Part shown: piece after piece, positions 7,225 through 15,280 of the stretch
Position numbering within the stretch: position 1 is the stretch's first letter
How the letters are laid out: every line of letters begins with the position of its first letter
From: Proteobacteria bacterium UBA6729
Lineage (GTDB): Bacteria > Pseudomonadota > Gammaproteobacteria > Porifericomitales > Porifericomitaceae
Reading direction: 5' to 3'
Length of the DNA stretch: 16,102 bases
Assembly (NCBI GenBank): GCA_002454015.1
Contig: DKIB01000056.1
Location: forward strand, 1-16,102
Translations under genes and position numbers: made by a program
Notes under the pieces: model-generated
What the model was told of the DNA's origin: nothing
Databases searched by the model: none
The model's input: only the letters and a program-made list of their open reading frames with translations

Positions 7225-7712
7225 CCCTTACCCTCGGCCCGCTTGACTGCCTGCCAGGCGGCCTCCATTTCTGCCAGTGAGGCCTCCGGCAGCCGCCCGC
7301 CCAGACGATCCTCAACCGCATTGAAGCGGCGCTCAAACTTGTGGTTGGCCGCCTGCATCAACACCTCCGGGTCGCAACCCAGATGCCGCGCCAGGGCCAC
7401 ACACACAAACAGCACATCGCCCAGTTCCTCACGCGCCGGGCCGGGCCCCCGCCCCAGGGCCTCTGCCAATTCCGCCACCTCCTCCTGCAACTTGCCGTAC
7501 ACCCCGGCGACCTCAGCCCAGTCAAAGCCTACCGTGGCCGCCTGCTGCTGCAACGCATACGAGCGTTGCAGTGCAGGCAGGGTCGGCAGTACCGCACCGA
7601 GTACCCGACCGGGCGGCTGCTGCGCCCCGGCCTGGCGGGGTCTGTTGTGTACTGTACGCACGTGCTTCCGGGTTGCCGGGTCAGCGTGAGCCGCCCTGCC
7701 TGCCGAGGACAT
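7221..7712 (-). CDS. mazG: half-length MazG: C-terminal NTP pyrophosphohydrolase domain only
   Basis: MazG hydrolyses nucleoside triphosphates to monophosphates and pyrophosphate; E. coli MazG (~263 residues) has two MazG domains, of which the C-terminal one is the active one. Here only that half is present. From about residue 43 ([25 protein letters not shown]) to the end ([28 protein letters not shown]) it matches the E. coli C-terminal half. The metal-binding motifs E78-x-x-E81 and E96-x-x-D99 are intact. Residues 1-42 resemble nothing I know, and the usual N-terminal CPWD motif is missing. The first 32 bases overlap the end of truB if the ATG at 7712 is used; the in-frame GTG at about residue 18 is an alternative. 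It is the last gene of the rimP operon. Confidence 0.85.
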   Translation of the reverse strand: MSSAGRAAHADPATRKHVRTVHNRPRQAGAQQPPGRVLGAVLPTLPALQRSYALQQQAATVGFDWAEVAGVYGKLQEEVAELAEALGRGPGPAREELGDVLFVCVALARHLGCDPEVLMQAANHKFERRFNAVEDRLGGRLPEASLAEMEAAWQAVKRAEGKG

Positions 7713-8616
7713 TGATCATACCGGAACGAATGATGCGCCGGGGACGGATCCGACCATCCTCCTGCATACTGCCCACCCCGAGGAAACGCTCACCACTGTA
7801 CAGGCGTACCAGACCTGCAGTCGGGGCGTGCGGCACCAGCACCGACTGACCCCGACACAGATACCAGGCGGTGCTTGCCGTGAGCTGCAGGGCCGGTTTG
7901 TCGGCCAGCGCCTGGTCCGCAGGGAGCAGCAGCGCATCCCGGGTCGCATCCGACTCCATGGCCTCCAGGGTCTGCATGGTGATCATGGAGTGGAAAGGAC
8001 CGCTCCACAGACGCCGCAGCGCACTCACATGGGCACCACAGCCCAGCCGCTCCCCCAGATCAGTGACCAGGGAGCGCACGTAGGTGCCCTTGCTGCAACT
8101 CAGTTCCAGTTCCAGAGAGTCCCCCTGCAATGCCAGCAGCTGCAGGGTGTACACCACAATGCGGCGCGGCTCGCGCTTCACCTCCAGACCCTTGCGGGCC
8201 AGCTTGTAGAGTCGCTGACCCTTATGGTGCACCGCAGAGAGCATGGGCGGCACCTGCTGTTGCTCGCCACGCAGGGGCTGCAGGGCCGCCTCCATGTCTG
8301 CAGTGCTGAGGGGAGGGACCGACGAGCGGGCGCTGACCTCCCCCTCACAATCCCCCGTGGTGGTAGTCACCCCCAGGGTACAGCACACCCGGTAGCCCTT
8401 GTTGGCATCCAGCAAAAAGCCGGACATACTGGTGGCCTCCCCAAAACACAGCGGCAACATGCCGGTGGCGATCAGATCCAGGGTGCCGGTATGTCCCGCC
8501 TTGGCGGCCTGATACAGTCGTTTGACCCGCTGCAGGGCCTGGTTGGAGGTCAGGCCGGGCGGCTTGTCCAGCGGCAGTATGCCGTGTATCTCACGCCCCT
8601 TGCGACGACGGCCCAC
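7681..8616 (-). CDS. truB: tRNA pseudouridine-55 synthase
   Basis: TruB isomerises U55 in the T-loop of tRNAs and also helps tRNAs fold. The 311-residue product begins with the family motif RRRKGREIHGILPLDKP. The catalytic Asp47 lies in GHTGTLD, and the SKGTYVRSL motif and a C-terminal domain (LQLTASTAWYLCRGQ, VRLYSGERFLGVG) are present. The residue after GHTGTLD is Leu instead of the usual Pro, which should not affect catalysis. The start is a GTG at 8616; the nearest upstream in-frame codon of note is a stop, so this is the only start that keeps the conserved N-terminus. It overlaps the end of rbfA by 26 bases and has no obvious Shine-Dalgarno site. Confidence 0.96.
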   Translation of the reverse strand: MGRRRKGREIHGILPLDKPPGLTSNQALQRVKRLYQAAKAGHTGTLDLIATGMLPLCFGEATSMSGFLLDANKGYRVCCTLGVTTTTGDCEGEVSARSSVPPLSTADMEAALQPLRGEQQQVPPMLSAVHHKGQRLYKLARKGLEVKREPRRIVVYTLQLLALQGDSLELELSCSKGTYVRSLVTDLGERLGCGAHVSALRRLWSGPFHSMITMQTLEAMESDATRDALLLPADQALADKPALQLTASTAWYLCRGQSVLVPHAPTAGLVRLYSGERFLGVGSMQEDGRIRPRRIIRSGMINVLGRQGGSR

Positions 8617-8872
8617 AGGGAATGAACTTCAGACGGGGGGTATTGCGCAACATCAGGGTAGCAGCCAGCCGGGTGCGCAGGCGCGGGGCCGCCACGTTCA
8701 GCTGTTCGATCAGCGGGAGGGCATTGTCGATGTAGACCCTGGCGGTACCCAGGTCAGCGTTCAATTCAACCGTCACTACTGCCGCCCGGGCAAACTCCGG
8801 ATCCTGCAACAGCAGGGCCGCAAGGCTACGCTGCACGGTGGAGGCAACGCGCTGGGTGCGCCTGCTGACCAT
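8591..8872 (-). CDS. rbfA: ribosome-binding factor A, C-terminally shortened
   Basis: RbfA binds the 30S subunit and supports maturation of the 5' end of 16S rRNA, including during cold shock. The 93-residue product (E. coli 133) keeps the KH-II core: RRTQRVASTVQRSLAALL (first helix), VTVELNADLGTARVYI (beta strands), LRTRLAATLMLRNTPRLKF (second helix and last strand). It then ends after eight unrelated residues (CGPSSQGA), so the usual C-terminal tail after the last strand is gone. The start ATG at 8872 lies four bases after the infB stop and is preceded by GGGG; the frame is open further upstream but that part lies inside infB. Its last 26 bases also encode the start of truB in another frame. 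An E. coli RbfA lacking its tail is reported to be stable, so function is plausible. Confidence 0.9.
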   Translation of the reverse strand: MVSRRTQRVASTVQRSLAALLLQDPEFARAAVVTVELNADLGTARVYIDNALPLIEQLNVAAPRLRTRLAATLMLRNTPRLKFIPCGPSSQGA

Positions 8873-8876
8873 GCCC

Positions 8877-11252
8877 CTAACTACTCGGCTGCACGACGCG
8901 CTCGTAAACCTCAATGCGATCACCGACCCTGACATCGTTATAGTTCTTCACACCGATTCCGCACTCCACGCCGTTCTTGACCTCCGTGACGTCTTCCTTG
9001 AAGCGACGCAGCGACTCCAACTGCCCCTCATAGACAACCACATCATCACGCAATACGCGGATTCTGGCATTGCGACGCACCTGACCGTTGACCACCATAC
9101 AACCGGCAATGTCGCCGAGTTTTGGAGAATGGAAGACCTCACGCACCTCAGCCATGCCGAGGATCTGTTCACGCTCCTCCGGGGTGGCCATGCCGGCGAG
9201 CAGCTGTTGTACATCCTCAAGCAATTCATAGATGACATTGTAGTAGCGTATCTGCAACCCTTCCTCGTCAGCCAGGCGACGGGCGGCATTGTCAGCCCGC
9301 ACATTGAAGCCCAGCAACAAACCCTGACAGGTCTTCGCCAGATTGACATCGGATTCGTTGATGCCCCCAATGCCCTGAGAGACCAGAAAAACCGCGGCAT
9401 CCCCCTGACGCAGGTTCTCCAGGGCGGTGGCCAGGGCCTGTGCGGTGCCCCGCACATCCGCCTTGACAATGACAGGCAACTTGCCCGGCGCGGTTGCATC
9501 CACCTGGGCAAACACATCACCCTGGGCGCGGCGCCGATGCAACAGGGCCTGATCGCGGGCCTGGATCCTGGCCCTCTCGGCGAGGTCACGCGCCGTCTTT
9601 TCATCGGGCATGGTCATGACGCTGGCCCCCACGGCAGGTGCACTGGACAGACCGATCACCTCCACCGGGGTGGAAGGCCCGGCATATTCCATATCCTTGC
9701 CGTCCTGATCCAGCAGGGCCCGCACCTTGCCGTATTCACTGCCACTCAGCAACACATCACCCTTGTTCAGGCGACCATTCTGCACCAGCACGGTAGCCAC
9801 CGCACCCCGGGCACGGTCGATACGGGACTCGATCACCACACCGGAAACAGAACCCTCGGTATGCGCCTTCAACTCCAGCAACTCTGCCTGCAGGTACAGC
9901 GCCTCCAGCAGCTGTTCAATGCCAGCCCCCGTCTGCGCCGATACATCCACATAGATGTTCTCGCCACCCCACTCCTCGGAAGTCAACCCGGCACTCGCAA
10001 GTTCCCGGCGAATGCGCTCGGGCTGTGCCCCGGGCTTGTCGATCTTGTTAACCGCCACAACCACCGGCACACCGGCTGCCTTGGCATGTTGAATGGCCTC
10101 GCGGGTCTGGGGCATCACCCCATCATCGGCAGCCACCACCAGCACCACCAGATCGGTGAGCTTCGCCCCACGGGCACGCATGGCGGTGAAGGCCTCATGT
10201 CCGGGCGTATCCAGAAAGGTCATGCGCCCCTGCGGCGTATCCGTGACGTAGGCACCGATATGTTGCGTGATACCGCCCGATTCGGCTGCTGCCAGACTGG
10301 AGGCGCGGATGCGGTCCAGCAAGGTGGTCTTGCCATGGTCCACATGCCCCATCACCGTGACCACGGCAGGTCGGGGCACCGCATCATCACCGGTCGCAAC
10401 CGTCTGATGGGCGCGCCCGATCTCCTCCTCCAGGGAACTGGACTTGACCAATACCGCCCGGTGACCCATATCGTCCACCACCACCCGGGCGGTTTCCTGA
10501 TCCAGCACCTGATTGATGGTCACCATGGTGCCGTATCCCATCAGATGGCGGAGCACATCCTGGGACTTGACCGACATGCGCTGTGCCAACTCGCTGACCG
10601 AGATCGACTCCGGCACCTCAACCTCGTGCACTATCGGGGCAACGGGTTTCTGGAAGGTGTGCTGCTTGTCGGTCTGCGTAGCCACCGACTTGATGCGCTT
10701 CTTCTTGCGCCGCCGGGCAGCCCGCTCCGGGGATACATGCAGCTTCTTCTGCGGTTCGCCCTCCGGCGGCGGGGTCGCCGCGCCATCCGGGGCTGCTGCC
10801 ACCACTTCCGGTGGCGGTGCTGCCGGCTCTGCGGCCGGGGGTGCCGCCTCCACCGGAGGCTGCTCCGGCTCAAGGGCCAGTGGTGGCGGCTCTACATCGG
10901 CCTGCTCCTGCACCGCATGGCGACGGACATAGTTGCGCGTACGCAGTTCTTCAATGATCACCGTGCGCTGCCGGGGTGGCACATTGCGCGGGCCACGATT
11001 CGCCCCCCCCACATTGACCCGCAGCTCATCATGCTTGCGTCGCCGCAGGGCAATGCGGGACGGCTCAATCTCGGTATTTTCATTACCCCGGCGGCGCCGG
11101 AGAAACAGCAACAACCTGGCCTTGTCTTCCCGCTCCAGCACCGTCTGCGCCTCAGCCCGTATCCCGGCCTCGGCCAGCAGACCACACAGGCGATCCACCG
11201 TAACGCCGACCGTGCCGGAAAACTCGGCTACCGTACTATCCTGCATTGGCAT
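8877..11252 (-). CDS. infB: translation initiation factor IF-2
   Basis: IF2 is the GTPase that delivers initiator fMet-tRNA to the 30S subunit and promotes subunit joining. The 791-residue protein has an N-terminal IF2N-like segment ([15 protein letters not shown]). A Pro/Ala-rich and Arg/Lys-rich linker (about 115-190) follows, then a second N domain and the G domain from about residue 295 with G1 GHVDHGKT (302-309), DTPGHEAF and NKID. Domains II to IV follow, ending in YERVVQPSS. The chosen start is the ATG at 11252, preceded by GAGGAG seven bases upstream; a TTG at 11276 would add eight residues. It overlaps nusA by 17 bases. The complementary strand happens to be open over nearly its whole length, an artefact of base composition. 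Confidence 0.97.
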   Translation of the reverse strand: MPMQDSTVAEFSGTVGVTVDRLCGLLAEAGIRAEAQTVLEREDKARLLLFLRRRRGNENTEIEPSRIALRRRKHDELRVNVGGANRGPRNVPPRQRTVIIEELRTRNYVRRHAVQEQADVEPPPLALEPEQPPVEAAPPAAEPAAPPPEVVAAAPDGAATPPPEGEPQKKLHVSPERAARRRKKKRIKSVATQTDKQHTFQKPVAPIVHEVEVPESISVSELAQRMSVKSQDVLRHLMGYGTMVTINQVLDQETARVVVDDMGHRAVLVKSSSLEEEIGRAHQTVATGDDAVPRPAVVTVMGHVDHGKTTLLDRIRASSLAAAESGGITQHIGAYVTDTPQGRMTFLDTPGHEAFTAMRARGAKLTDLVVLVVAADDGVMPQTREAIQHAKAAGVPVVVAVNKIDKPGAQPERIRRELASAGLTSEEWGGENIYVDVSAQTGAGIEQLLEALYLQAELLELKAHTEGSVSGVVIESRIDRARGAVATVLVQNGRLNKGDVLLSGSEYGKVRALLDQDGKDMEYAGPSTPVEVIGLSSAPAVGASVMTMPDEKTARDLAERARIQARDQALLHRRRAQGDVFAQVDATAPGKLPVIVKADVRGTAQALATALENLRQGDAAVFLVSQGIGGINESDVNLAKTCQGLLLGFNVRADNAARRLADEEGLQIRYYNVIYELLEDVQQLLAGMATPEEREQILGMAEVREVFHSPKLGDIAGCMVVNGQVRRNARIRVLRDDVVVYEGQLESLRRFKEDVTEVKNGVECGIGVKNYNDVRVGDRIEVYERVVQPSS

Positions 11253-12759
11253 GCTGTCGCTCCTCCTCTTCCGCAAACATGGGCTGCCGGGCCGTCATGA
11301 TCAACTCCGCAGCGCGTTTCTCATCCAGCCCGCCAATTTGCAGGATATCATCCACCGCCTGATCCGCCAGATCCTCCATGGTAACAATGTCATGGCTGGC
11401 CAGCTCATAGGCCAGCTCCCGGTCCATGCCCTCCATCTCCAGCAGATCCGCCGCCGGATTGGCATCCACCAGCCGCAACTCACGGGACAGGGCACGGTTC
11501 AGTAACACATCCCGGGCACGGGCGCGCAGCTGCTCGACCAACTCCTGATCGTATGCCTCGATCTGCAGCAACTCGGACTCCGGCACATAGGCGATCTCCT
11601 CAATGGAGGAATACCCTTCATCCACCAGTATGGCCGCTACATCCTCCCCGGTATCCAGTACCTCCTGGAAGATGGCACGCAGTTCCTCTGACTCCTTTCG
11701 GTGCCGTTTCTCATACTCCTCCACAGGAATAACGTTCAGTTCCCAGCCCAGCAACTCACTGGCCAGTTTGACATTCTGACCGCCCCGACCAATGGCCTGC
11801 GACAGGTGATCCTCATCAACCACCAGATTCATGCTCTCGCGGTCCCAGTCCACCATCACCGAGACGATGTCATTGGGCACCATGGCATTCAGCACATAGC
11901 GTGCCGGCTCCTTGTCCCAGGCAATGATATCCACCCGCTCGCCCGACAACTCATTGGATACATTCTGTACCCTGGAGCCACGCATACCTACACAGGCCCC
12001 GATAGGATCCGTACGCGTATCCAGGGCCTGCACGGCCAGCCTGGCCCTGGCCCCCGGGTCACGCGCCCCACCCATGATGCGAATCATGCCCTCATTGATC
12101 TCCGGCACCTCAACCCGAAACAGTTCGATCAGCAGGCGTCGGTCCGTGCGACTCAGGGTCAACAACTGCGGGGTGCGTGATTCCTCCCGCACCTCAGTCA
12201 GGATACACCGCAGACGATCCCCCATCCGCACACTCTCCCGGGGAATCAATGCCGAACGCGGGATATAGCCTTCGGCATTATCTCCCAGATCCAGCACAAT
12301 GCCATTGCGCTCTATACTCTTGATCGTGCCGCTCAGCAATTCGCCTTCCCGCCCCTGGTAGAGTTCCACCACCCGGGCGCGTTCAGCCTCCCGCACCTTC
12401 TGCACGATCACCTGGCGTGCATTCTGCGCACCGATGCGCCCGAATGCCACCGATTCCATGGGCTCTTCTATGTACCCGTCCAACTCCACATCGGCCTGGC
12501 GTACCTGCGCATCCTGCAGATGGATCTGCTGTTCCGGCAGCTCCAGAGGCTCCATATCATCCGGCACCACCTGCCAGCGCCGGTACGTGCTGTAATCACC
12601 CGTATCACGGTCCACCGCAACACGCACATCCACCTCACCCGGAAAACGCTTGCGGGTAGCACTTTCCAGGGCCGCCTCAATGGCACTAAAGATGATGTCC
12701 TTGCCCACCCCCTTCTCGTTGCTGACCGCCGCAACTACATTAAGAATATCCTGATTCAT
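11236..12759 (-). CDS. nusA: transcription elongation/termination factor NusA
   Basis: NusA binds RNA polymerase and nascent RNA and modulates pausing, termination and antitermination. The 507-residue product has all expected parts: N-terminal polymerase-binding domain (1-~125), S1 domain (~135-200, LSGTIKSIERNGIVLDLGDNAEGYIP), KH1 and KH2 (~230-345, with PIGACVGMRGSRVQ and QAIGRGGQNVKLA), and two acidic C-terminal repeats (~365-500) as in gammaproteobacteria. The ATG overlaps the rimP TGA (ATGA), and a GGAG site lies about seven bases before the ATG. In E. coli NusA represses its own operon; the hairpin in the rimP leader could be the target of such control here. Confidence 0.98.
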   Translation of the reverse strand: MNQDILNVVAAVSNEKGVGKDIIFSAIEAALESATRKRFPGEVDVRVAVDRDTGDYSTYRRWQVVPDDMEPLELPEQQIHLQDAQVRQADVELDGYIEEPMESVAFGRIGAQNARQVIVQKVREAERARVVELYQGREGELLSGTIKSIERNGIVLDLGDNAEGYIPRSALIPRESVRMGDRLRCILTEVREESRTPQLLTLSRTDRRLLIELFRVEVPEINEGMIRIMGGARDPGARARLAVQALDTRTDPIGACVGMRGSRVQNVSNELSGERVDIIAWDKEPARYVLNAMVPNDIVSVMVDWDRESMNLVVDEDHLSQAIGRGGQNVKLASELLGWELNVIPVEEYEKRHRKESEELRAIFQEVLDTGEDVAAILVDEGYSSIEEIAYVPESELLQIEAYDQELVEQLRARARDVLLNRALSRELRLVDANPAADLLEMEGMDRELAYELASHDIVTMEDLADQAVDDILQIGGLDEKRAAELIMTARQPMFAEEEERQHANAG

Positions 12760-13223
12760 CCAGCACTCCGATAGTCAGGCACCAGCCGTGCCCAACCTAT
12801 ATGTTCTGCGGGCAACACATGCAACCCGTCTGCAGTCTCTATCCGCACCGCATCGTCCTCCACCCCCTCAATGCGCCCGGTAAAGGTATGCCGATCCGTA
12901 CTGCGATCCTGCAACCTCACCCGGGCCCGGCTCCCCACACAGCGTGCAAACTGTGCCAGCGTGAATAGCGGACGGTCTGTCCCGGGAGAAGACACCTCCA
13001 GCTGATAGGAACCCGGCAACGGGTCGTGCACATCCAGCAATGTGCCCAGTCGCCGACTGACCTGGGCGCAGTCATCCACGCCTATGCCCTGATCACTGTC
13101 TATATAGACACGCAACACGGCCCTGCGATTCCCCTCGTGATACTCCAGCCCCAGCAGCTCATAGTCCATGGACTGCACCACCGGAGACAGCAAATTCACT
13201 AATGCCTGATTCTGTCTGTACAT
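12756..13223 (-). CDS. rimP: ribosome maturation factor RimP
   Basis: RimP assists 30S assembly around protein S12. The 155-residue product (E. coli 150) starts MYRQNQALVNLLSPVVQSMDYELLG and keeps the family features: YIDSDQGIGVDDCAQVSRRLG, LDVHDPLPGSYQLEVSSPGTDRPL and the C-terminal SH3-like domain (FTGRIEGVEDDAVRIE). The frame is open 90 bases further upstream, but that part contains the leader hairpin, so the ATG at 13223 is preferred. No Shine-Dalgarno sequence precedes it. It heads the rimP-nusA-infB-rbfA-truB-mazG operon. Confidence 0.95.
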   Translation of the reverse strand: MYRQNQALVNLLSPVVQSMDYELLGLEYHEGNRRAVLRVYIDSDQGIGVDDCAQVSRRLGTLLDVHDPLPGSYQLEVSSPGTDRPLFTLAQFARCVGSRARVRLQDRSTDRHTFTGRIEGVEDDAVRIETADGLHVLPAEHIGWARLVPDYRSAG

Positions 13224-13235
13224 ACTATTTGCGGA

Positions 13236-13262
13236 CAACAAAAAAGTGGGTCCAGCCCACTT
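13236..13262 (-). terminator. intrinsic terminator/attenuator in the rimP leader
   Basis: On the minus strand AAGTGGG, a five-base loop and CCCACTT form a seven-bp stem followed directly by a T-rich run (TTTTTTGTTG). This is a classical rho-independent shape located 13 bases before the rimP ATG and downstream of the predicted promoter at 13312-13341. It may therefore attenuate the operon, or end transcription that comes from gltX. Similar hairpins before rimP are known in gammaproteobacteria, where NusA autoregulation is described. Confidence 0.75.
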
Positions 13263-13311
13263 CCCGATCCGGCCCCGAACCGATGCGCACACCAGCCCTT
13301 GCCGACGGTGC

Positions 13312-13362
13312 ACTATAACGCAAACCCGCCCTGCCGTACAACCACCCCCGGGGGGCTGTCAA
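13312..13362 (-). promoter_or_regulatory. predicted promoter region of the rimP operon
   Basis: On the minus strand TATAGT (13317-13312; five of six matches) is preceded after 18 bases by TTGTAC (13341-13336). Transcription would start near 13305 and give a leader of about 80 bases holding the hairpin. A perfect TTGACA also occurs at 13362-13357, just after gltX, but no good -10 lies 16-18 bases from it. No intrinsic terminator follows gltX here. Confidence 0.5.
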
Positions 13363-13380
13363 TATTTTCATTAAAAACAA

Positions 13381-14754
13381 TCACTTGGACGCCTCCCCCA
13401 AGGCCGCCAGCAGCCGCTCCAAGGTGGCATCACGACCCACCAGCTCCAACGTTACGTCGATGGGCGGGGACGCACTGCGACCACACAGGGCAACCCGCAG
13501 GGGCTGAGCGACCCGCCCCATGGACAGACCGCTGGCAGCCGCATACCCCCGCAACAACTCCAACAGCTGCGGTGCGCTCCACTCCGCACAGGCAGCCAGC
13601 AGCCCATGCAATGCCTGCAACACCGGCGCCGTCTCCCTCGTCAAAAACTTGCGCGCATCCCCCGGCTCATAGCCCTCCGGACCCCGCAGAAAGATCTGTA
13701 TATGAGCCGCCAGGCCCGTCAGGGTGCTCTCCCGTTCCCGTAGCACCGCAACCAGCTGCCCGGTCGGACGCTCCGCCAGATAAGGCACCAACCGTTCCTG
13801 CAACTCCGCCACCGGCAACCGCAGCATATGCTGCCGATTGCACCAGTCCAGCTTCTGCAAGTCAAAGCGGGCAGCAGAGCGGTTCAAGCCCGACAGGGTA
13901 AAATGTTGCACCAGCTCATCCGGGCTATACAGTTCGCGGTCACCCGCCGCCCAGCCCAACCGGACCAGATAGTTCAGCAACGCCTCCGGCAGATAGCCCT
14001 GCTCCCGAAACCACCCCACCCCGGTGGCACCATGACGTTTGGAAAGCCGACTGCCATCCGCACCCAGGATCAAGGGCACATGCACATAGTCCGGCGGCAC
14101 AGCCCCCAGTGCCGCAAACAGATTCAGCTGCCGCGGCGTGTTGTTCAGATGATCATCCCCGCGAATCACCGTAGTGATGCCCATATCCATATCATCGGCC
14201 ACCACCGTCAGATGATAGGTAGGCATACCATCAGAACGCAACAGAATCAGATCATCCAGCTCCTCATTGCGATACACCACCCGCCCCTGCAAAAGATCAT
14301 CAACCACCACCTCCCCGCCATCCGGGTTACGCAGGCGCACCACCGCATCCACACCCGCCAACGGCCTGCGCTCCCGACAACGCCCGTCATAACGCGGCTT
14401 TGCCCCCCGCGCCATGGCCTCCTGACGCATCTGCTCCAACTCCTCCCGGCTGCAATAACAACGATAGGCACGCCCGGATGCCAGCAGCGACTCCACCACC
14501 TCCACATACCGGGACTGCCGTTCCGACTGCCGCACAGGCTCCACATCCGCACGCAACCCCAACCACTCCAGACCCGCCAGTATATCTGCCTCAAACTCCA
14601 CCCTGGAACGCTGCCGGTCCGTATCCTCCAGACGCACCATAAACTCCCCACCACAATGCCGCGCATACAGCCACGAATACAACGCCGTACGCACCCCCCC
14701 CACATGCAGTGCCCCCGTTGGGCTGGGAGCAAACCGGGTTCTGACAGGCTTCAT
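13381..14754 (-). CDS. gltX: glutamyl-tRNA synthetase
   Basis: GluRS charges tRNA-Glu with glutamate. The 457-residue class I synthetase has the HIGH-type motif (PSPTGALHVGG, residues 10-20), the KMSKS-type motif SKRHG (238-242), and RGDDHLNNTPRQ. A zinc-site remnant keeps three cysteines (99, 101 in RCYCS; 126 in RYDGRC), while the His seen two residues after the last Cys in E. coli is replaced by Glu. Two ATGs are possible; the second (14754) is chosen because it gives the usual MKPVRTRFAPSPTG and because the first one lies inside the TATAAT element. The gene is likely a separate transcript upstream of the rimP operon. Confidence 0.97.
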   Translation of the reverse strand: MKPVRTRFAPSPTGALHVGGVRTALYSWLYARHCGGEFMVRLEDTDRQRSRVEFEADILAGLEWLGLRADVEPVRQSERQSRYVEVVESLLASGRAYRCYCSREELEQMRQEAMARGAKPRYDGRCRERRPLAGVDAVVRLRNPDGGEVVVDDLLQGRVVYRNEELDDLILLRSDGMPTYHLTVVADDMDMGITTVIRGDDHLNNTPRQLNLFAALGAVPPDYVHVPLILGADGSRLSKRHGATGVGWFREQGYLPEALLNYLVRLGWAAGDRELYSPDELVQHFTLSGLNRSAARFDLQKLDWCNRQHMLRLPVAELQERLVPYLAERPTGQLVAVLRERESTLTGLAAHIQIFLRGPEGYEPGDARKFLTRETAPVLQALHGLLAACAEWSAPQLLELLRGYAAASGLSMGRVAQPLRVALCGRSASPPIDVTLELVGRDATLERLLAALGEASK

Positions 14755-14771
14755 AACCCTCATTATAACAG
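14755..14771 (-). promoter_or_regulatory. gltX: consensus extended -10 giving a leaderless gltX mRNA
   Basis: On the minus strand TGTTATAAT is a perfect TATAAT (14767-14762) with the TGn extension. Only seven bases (GAGGGTT) separate it from the chosen ATG at 14754, so transcription should start at the ATG itself. The GAGG in that spacer is too close to the ATG and mostly outside the predicted transcript to work as a ribosome-binding site. No clear -35 is seen. Confidence 0.6.
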
Positions 14772-14821
14772 CTCCCCGGCTGCAGTAGTTCTTGCGAGCT
14801 GTGAGCCAGGGCCTGCATCAT

Positions 14822-14875
14822 CCTCCCGGGTCGCCTGGACTCTTTTGGGAAGACCCGGGGGGCTGCCCCCTCCAC
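14822..14875. repeat. strong inverted repeat with an alternative competing hairpin
   Basis: CCTCCCGGGTC (14822-14832) pairs with GACCCGGGGGG (14852-14862) over 11 positions with one G-T mismatch and a 19-base loop. The 3' arm can instead pair with the following C-run (GGGGG-CTG-CCCCC around 14857-14869), so the two folds exclude each other. There is no T-tract on either strand. It lies between gltX and the IS remnant; the rest of 14772-14897 shows no gene. Confidence 0.5.
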
Positions 14876-14924
14876 CAGAACCCTGCGAAGCAAGACTCTG
14901 CCCCCGATTTTCCGGACACGGACC

Positions 14925-15050
14925 CATGGCCGCAACCCTCAAGTCAACCAGGGCCCGTCGAAGCTGCGCTGAGGCACGGTACCCATGCCACTGCACGTTG
15001 CACCGTCTACGCCATTGCTGCAGAGCAGGCCTGAGGTCTGCAACGGTCAC
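14925..15050 (-). pseudogene. IS3-family orfB (transposase) C-terminal remnant
   Basis: TVADLRPALQQWRRRCNVQW followed by HGYRASAQLRRAL resembles the end of IS3-family transposases, which typically reads like a 'L..AL..F...YN..WL.E..G.R.P...R' pattern; a few residues between W and HGYR seem deleted. The DDE motif and everything before it are missing. The match ends next to the left inverted repeat of the element. Confidence 0.6.
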
Positions 15051-15117
15051 AAGGGCTCTATCCAGAGCAGTTGCTCCCTATGAACTGCTCAGCTACACTA
15101 TCGAAACCGGGACTGAA

Positions 15118-15280
15118 CTGCAACGCTGCGAGACCGGCGTTGAGCACGCTGTCCCGCCAGACAGGGAGTGTATCGGCACGGGCCTTCCCGGGACAGAGTA
15201 TCCAGGCTCTCGCCCCGAAGCAGCCGCAGGACGGCCTGGGAAACCCTGCCCCCTGCTTTTACCACATCAGCTGTGGACAT
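15118..15280 (-). pseudogene. IS3-family orfA (helix-turn-helix) remnant, frameshifted
   Basis: From the ATG at 15280 the frame encodes MSTADVV..VSQAVLRLLRGESLDTLSRE, which resembles the helix-turn-helix N-terminus of IS3-family OrfA proteins. After SRE the similarity jumps frame to VPIHSLS (from 15179) and again to WRDSVLNAGLAALQ (15159-15118), a hallmark OrfA segment. Two frameshifts within 30 codons show decay. The following sequence no longer matches. Confidence 0.68.

Noticed and set aside
8838..11300. 820-residue open frame on the plus strand opposite infB
   Set aside because: Composition artefact: rich in His, Gln, Gly and Leu with no recognisable domain, lying antisense to a perfectly conserved IF2.
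13224..13313. 30-residue N-terminal extension of RimP
   Set aside because: It would translate the leader hairpin and T-tract; the family begins at the ATG at 13223.
14855..14878. CTCCACCA at 14870-14877, like the 3' end of a tRNA or tmRNA
   Set aside because: No T-loop (GGTTCAA-type) or acceptor stem partner is found upstream; probably chance in C-rich sequence.
14591..14935. 114-residue minus-strand open frame starting upstream of gltX with a GGGAGGATG start region
   Set aside because: It runs out of frame into gltX and across its promoter, with no recognisable domain.
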